A stretch of 64,000 bases of DNA from Diphasiastrum complanatum (taxonomy: Eukaryota; Streptophyta; Lycopodiopsida; Lycopodiales; Lycopodiaceae), in contig CM055096.1 in the NCBI GenBank assembly GCA_029204225.1, positions 4,188,014 through 4,252,013 of the forward strand, given 5' to 3'. The stretch's first letter is position 1. Each line of letters opens with the position of its first letter. Under the pieces are notes generated by a model, which was not told the DNA's origin, ran no database searches, and saw only the letters and a list, made by a program, of their open reading frames with translations. The translations under genes and the position numbers were made by a program. Positions 59,983 through 64,000 of the stretch are shown in pieces.

Positions 59983-62450
59983 AAGTTCTACAAACATGTT
60001 CAGGTACATGGCGTGTTGGGGGTGTGTTAGCTGTTTCTCGTGCTTTTGGAGACAGGCTATTGAAAAAATACATTTCAGCCGATCCAGAAATTCAGGTTTT
60101 ACTTTGCTTGCCTTGAATTGTTAGGCATTATGTTTAAGTCCTGCATGTTCTTTTTTCTTCCTATTAGCTTTTCTTTTTTAAACCAATGTTCGATAGATGT
60201 TAGACATTTTATATGAATATCAAGCATGAAGTTTTTCAACTATGAGTATGAAGGCAGATGGCATCTATATTCACAAACAAATGGAGAATTGCAATTTATG
60301 ATCAATGTCACGGTGGTAGAAGAGCATGCATGCAACACATTAAGTTGGATATCACATCACCAACTAAGTGCCAAGATTCTTCCTCATAATAAGGGAATCT
60401 TATGTTGAAAAATTACCAATCAATGTTTAAGACTGGTTAGATTGTACTTCACAATCTCTGTCCCAAGATCTTTGTTCACGCAACCAACATGAAATAACAT
60501 AAACTTGTTGAAAAGAGCAATCTCTCACCGACCATAGGCATGATCCACCCTTCTTCACAAGTTTCCATTGACATGCAATTATTATTCTATGTATAGTATG
60601 CCTTCATGCAATGATAAAGATGCATTTATTCAATGATCAAGATGCTTTTATGCAACGATCAAGATGCAAAATATGCCTTGATGAACTGATGGATCAAGGA
60701 GATGGCTAAGTAGAGACAATTATCAACTCCTTGTATAGCCAAAGATCTAGCATTGAGTTTTAAAGAGAATAAAGGTTCTTTAAGGGTGAGAGGATCTAGC
60801 ACAAGGGTAGAGAGTGAACTAGCCAACACTAAAGTAGAGAGAAAGCAACTCTAGGGAGAGAAGAAGATCTTTTAATATCTTTTCCATGCCAGTGAGATCT
60901 TCATCTAGAAAGATTTGGGTATCTTCAATTTAGGATGTTGTCGTAGTACATCTGGTCTGGCCTCCATCGAGGTGAAGCGTAGGACGAGGGTACTAGCATC
61001 TTTCTTGGTATGCCAAGCTGTATGAAAAGAGAACAAATAGCGAGGTAAAACTGGAAGACCAGTGGCATCCTGCTCCAGAAAGTGAGTCCGGTACTAGTTA
61101 GGCTTTAACCCCCAGCTGATGTCGCAAGTACGGTCGAGATATGCTCTGTATAAAAAACGTCTAATGTAATGGTGTGTACCCAAAGGAAGATCAGTGATAG
61201 TGATACCTCACACTTCCATGAGGAAGTGTGATGCCTGAGAGAACCATGATAGCCTGTATCCCTGGTTTGCAACTTGAAAGAGCTGCATGAATTCGAGATC
61301 CATGAAACACAATCATAAATAATGTGGAAGCTCCTTGATGCTTTCTAGAAGGCGCGTGGATTGGAGTACTTGTAGACTAATGTTTAGTTAGAGAATCTGT
61401 TCTTTGTGTGGATGAGAGACAAGATGCTCCAATTTCACTTAAAAGTGATCATGGTGCAGTCCTGAGAGACAGGACTCACAATTCAATCTGCTATAGCACA
61501 GTTAGAATATGGTTTCTGTGCCTCTCCCACCAAGAGACTTTTCTCAAAATGCCATCACTCTACAGTGCCACAAGTTTGTTGAAACTAAGCTTGCTGCATG
61601 CTAGAAATTGTAAAAGTTAGCTTGATATTTAAGTTCTTTTTATTGAGTTTTGAAACTTAATTTCAGATTTTCAGACTTCTGTTTGAATCGTTATTACCAG
61701 TTAGAGAGCCTGTAGCTTATTATTTCATCATTGGTCATATGTCACTAAAGTGAAGATGTTGCAATCTTAGCAGAAGGCTTAGTTTTGTTCATGACTTGCT
61801 GTGGACAGGAGGAAATGATCAAAGATGATATGGAATTTCTGGTTCTTGCTAGCGATGGACTATGGGATGTTGTCTCCAACCAGGTATGTAGAGGAGTTTT
61901 GAAAGAATCGTTGTGTCATTCCATCTCTTTGTTTTAGTATATATCAAGTAGTTCAATAATCTTTTTCACTTCGTGTAAGAATCACCATCATAGGCTTGCT
62001 ATTGTATTGTTAGTTTTCCCTTATTCAGGGATGAAAGTTGACTTTATGTCCAAGTTAAGTTAGTATGTGAGTAGCTTGGCAGAATAATTTGTTTCTTATT
62101 CAGGGATGAAAGTTAACTTTATGTTAGTGACTGTCAGGAATACCATACCATCAAATTCAGAAAAGGGGTGCCATGTGTTTAGTCTTCAAAGTAGGTTTGA
62201 TATGCATGTCAGAGAGACACAGAGAAAGAGTTGCAGCTATAGCTGTCCTAGTATGGATTGCGTACCTTGCAAAATCCAATGTTGTATTTTGATTGATGAC
62301 CTTGAAAATTTGCAGGCTGCAGTTACCTTAGTGCAGTCCATTCCGGATCCTGAAGAAGCAGCGAGGAGACTGTGTGAAGAAGCATTTCGAAAAGGTAGTG
62401 CAGACAATATCACCTCTGTTGTTGTACGATTTCACCACGACAAAGAGTAG
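54926..62450 (+). CDS. Protein phosphatase 2C (PP2C)
   Basis: Mg2+/Mn2+-dependent Ser/Thr phosphatase. Coding exons: 54926-55002, 55521-55648, 56024-56122, 56220-56378, 56578-56664, 60004-60095, 61809-61883 and 62316-62450. All are GT-AG with consistent phases, giving 283 aa. The start [16 protein letters not shown] leads directly into the family's [11 protein letters not shown]. Metal-binding and catalytic motifs are intact: MEDFYD (45-50), FDGHGG (67-72), GSTAST, DHKP, VSRAFGD, ASDGLWD (228-234) and DNIT (269-272). The catalytic core is complete without extra domains, as in the short plant PP2Cs of about 280-310 aa (group of Arabidopsis At4g31750/WIN2). No transit peptide is evident. The fifth intron is 3.3 kb and holds two (GA)n tracts, the second close to the acceptor. 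Its physiological target is not predictable from sequence. Confidence 0.93.
55291..55405. repeat. Two tandem copies of a 58-bp unit in PP2C intron 1
   Basis: Each copy has CAGCTCTATGAGGATATA, then AAATATAAATCATGACAC and TAATGGAGAT, with few differences. It does not disturb the splice sites. Confidence 0.92.
57589..57680. repeat. (GT)n(GA)n microsatellite in the PP2C intron
   Basis: Followed by GCTTTACTAATGTCTT and then AAAAGGCATAT, as at 4024-4060. Confidence 0.95.
59894..59980. repeat. (GA)n microsatellite abutting a 3' splice site
   Basis: About 43 GA units ending 23 nt before the exon at 60004. The short remaining stretch CTAAGTTCTACAAACATGTTCAG carries the acceptor. Confidence 0.97.
60096..61808 (+). 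other. Sixth intron of the PP2C gene
   Basis: 1713 bp. It contains a short perfect hairpin at 61208-61231 (TCACACTTCC, ATGA, GGAAGTGTGA). No gene recognised. Confidence 0.8.
62024..62126. repeat. Direct repeat of about 30 bp in the last PP2C intron
   Basis: CTTATTCAGGGATGAAAGTT and ACTTTATGT appear at about 62024 and 62096, with one base change. Confidence 0.9.
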
Positions 62451-64000
62451 CAGAGTCGGATGTCTTCTTTCAGCTAATGATACAGGCCTGAGTCTGACAT
62501 AAAATAGCTGGACTTTCATAAAAGAAGCTGCTTTGGATAAAGTCTTTGCAGCGTTTCTAAATTGCGAAACCATAATTCCTTGATGAATCTAGGAAGCTGT
62601 TACATGCAGTTTTTCTATACGTAGCAAGATTGACGAGCTATTTGAGTTTAGGTTCTTATCCCATTATCATGACCAGGAAGCGAACGTCTCTTGTAAATGC
62701 ATAATCATCAGGTAACCTTAAGAGGCTCTTTAGACTGACCCAATTGTTTGAGTAGGATTCTTTCAAGAGAGACAGTCAATTAAGAAGCAACAATGAGCCA
62801 AAACTATGTCTTTTTGTTCTGTAGCCAGTTTGACTTTGCTGAGCCTTTCACTGTTCCAAACTTTGCATTATTATTGGACGAGTTATTTGATCCATATTTT
62901 TTTTCATGGTCTCCTTTGACCCGGATTTCTAGATGTTTAGATTTAGTGTGGGCAATTGTAGAGTGGCGTTTGTTTCCTTGTGGGGTTGTGCCCTCTTCTA
63001 TCATCAAGCCCGTATTTTTTTTTCTGCCTTTGCAATTTTTAAGATGAAGATGTGAAGGCTATTTCCACTATCTCCACTTGTTGACTTACGTTAATGTCTT
63101 CAGCAATGTTTTGGTTGCTGTCATAGGTTATCATATGCAAAATGTTGGTTTTTGTTGAGGTCTAAAGAGACTTATCAGATGTGCAATAGGTAGGATGGAA
63201 ACCAGCTTAGCTCTAAGTTTTTGTTTGGCCAAGCAACCACCAGTTGCACATCAAACATCAGAATGCTAATTAGCCCTCGAATCAATTTGTTTTTGAATTC
63301 TAATTCAGATTCAAATAGGAGTTGGCCAGACTTCTATATTTGAGCCATGTAAATTATGCTAGTGTATAACATGTCTGAGGGCCCAAATTAGGGCTAGCTG
63401 TATAATTGCTAGTTCATTTCAACAGGCAAATTTTTTAGAATCTAAATCTTTCTTAGAGAATCAAAAACAAAATTTTTTTTGAATTTGCGGTTTGCCCTTG
63501 ATTTGATTCACTAATTAGAATCTTTTTCTGATTCAAATCTCATTAAATCGGCCGATTAATACTGGCCAGGAAACATTGTTGGCACTATGTGTTCTTGTCT
63601 TAAGTTGTACTTTGTCATTTCTGTTTTGTAAGGGTTTCTTCTTTGATGCCATGAAAAGCTTCAGAGATCCAAGTCTTTTGCCAACATGACCAAGATGAAA
63701 TGATGTCTATTAGTCTGTACACTGGCTAACTAGACTATTTCTATCTTTTGCATACAACATGTGCACCATGATCTTAATCTCATACTTTCACGTTATTCCT
63801 AGCTAAAACTCAGTTTTTCACATCATGAAGGCACAAAGCAGAGTGATGGGGAAACTTGTTTTTGCCCCATTTCTGTACCTGTTTCACTGCTCTGCACAGA
63901 AATATCATTTTTGCCTATTATTGTTTATGTATTTTTTTAAGTATCATCAATTGGGAACTCAACAGCCATTAACCATTTGACTGGTTTGGTTTATTTATGC
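62451..64000. other. Downstream flank of the PP2C gene
   Basis: AT-rich. No coding sequence, LTR, tRNA or repeat recognised. It should contain the PP2C 3' UTR and terminator, but no clear AATAAA was placed. Confidence 0.5.

Larger units (their letters stand above)
56665..60003 (+). other. Long fifth intron of the PP2C gene
   Basis: 3339 bp between WAG|GTAAGA and TTCAG|GTACATGG. It contains (GT)n(GA)n at 57589-57680 and (GA)n at 59894-59980. Several open frames inside have no recognisable domain. Confidence 0.85.

Overview
This window is nuclear DNA of a land plant. Three plant-type protein genes have GT-AG introns or plant-specific relatives: a carotenoid cleavage dioxygenase (CCD) remnant, a type IIB Ca2+-ATPase and a PP2C phosphatase. 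A fourth gene encodes an intronless UNC93-like MFS transporter. They sit in AT-rich DNA full of Ty1/copia and Ty3/gypsy LTR retrotransposons. Long (GA)n/(CT)n tracts are unusually common, with about ten loci of 30 to 240 bp. The look is of a repeat-rich genome; a fern or other non-seed plant is possible, but that is a weak inference and no species is claimed.

Layout. 0-2.3 kb: 3' exons of a CCD gene with an in-frame stop and a lost iron ligand, probably a pseudogene. 2.4-9 kb: tandem duplications, a weak PPR-like relic, a LINE ORF1-like fragment, a copia RNase H scrap and minisatellites. 9.2-14.5 kb: a complete six-exon Ca2+-ATPase model on the + strand, with an unusually short N-terminus. 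15.3-18.2 kb: LTRs of one copia family in opposite orientations. 18.37-18.68 kb: a long inverted repeat flanked by (GA)n and (CT)n. 19.3-20.8 kb: the MFS transporter on the - strand. 23.1-23.5 kb: a CpG-rich CGAAA-type tandem repeat.

24.3-46.8 kb is a retrotransposon nest. Copia-A is cut exactly at the LTR start of Copia-B. Copia-B is split inside gag by a - strand gypsy element (27386-35636) that has a 5-bp target duplication differing at one base. The gypsy carries a long accessory reading frame with a coiled coil between pol and its 3' LTR. Next to Copia-B lies a third family, Copia-C, with a gag/protease and a shrunken pol kept open for 762 codons. The second half of Copia-B's 3' LTR is missing from its expected place, and a homologous half lies inverted 5 kb away, which suggests an inversion or a second copy. 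48-52 kb holds gypsy integrase and LTR remnants.

53.6-62.45 kb: a PP2C gene with a GC-rich leader, probable non-coding 5' exons and eight coding exons (283 aa). All catalytic motifs are intact, and a (GA)n tract sits directly before one 3' splice site. The last 1.5 kb shows nothing recognisable.

The Ca2+-ATPase (Ca2+ export), the PP2C (dephosphorylation) and the transporter are independent housekeeping or signalling genes. Nothing in the sequence makes them a pathway unit; the dominant story here is transposon nesting and microsatellite growth. Intron-exon models were made by eye from splice sites, phase and family conservation.
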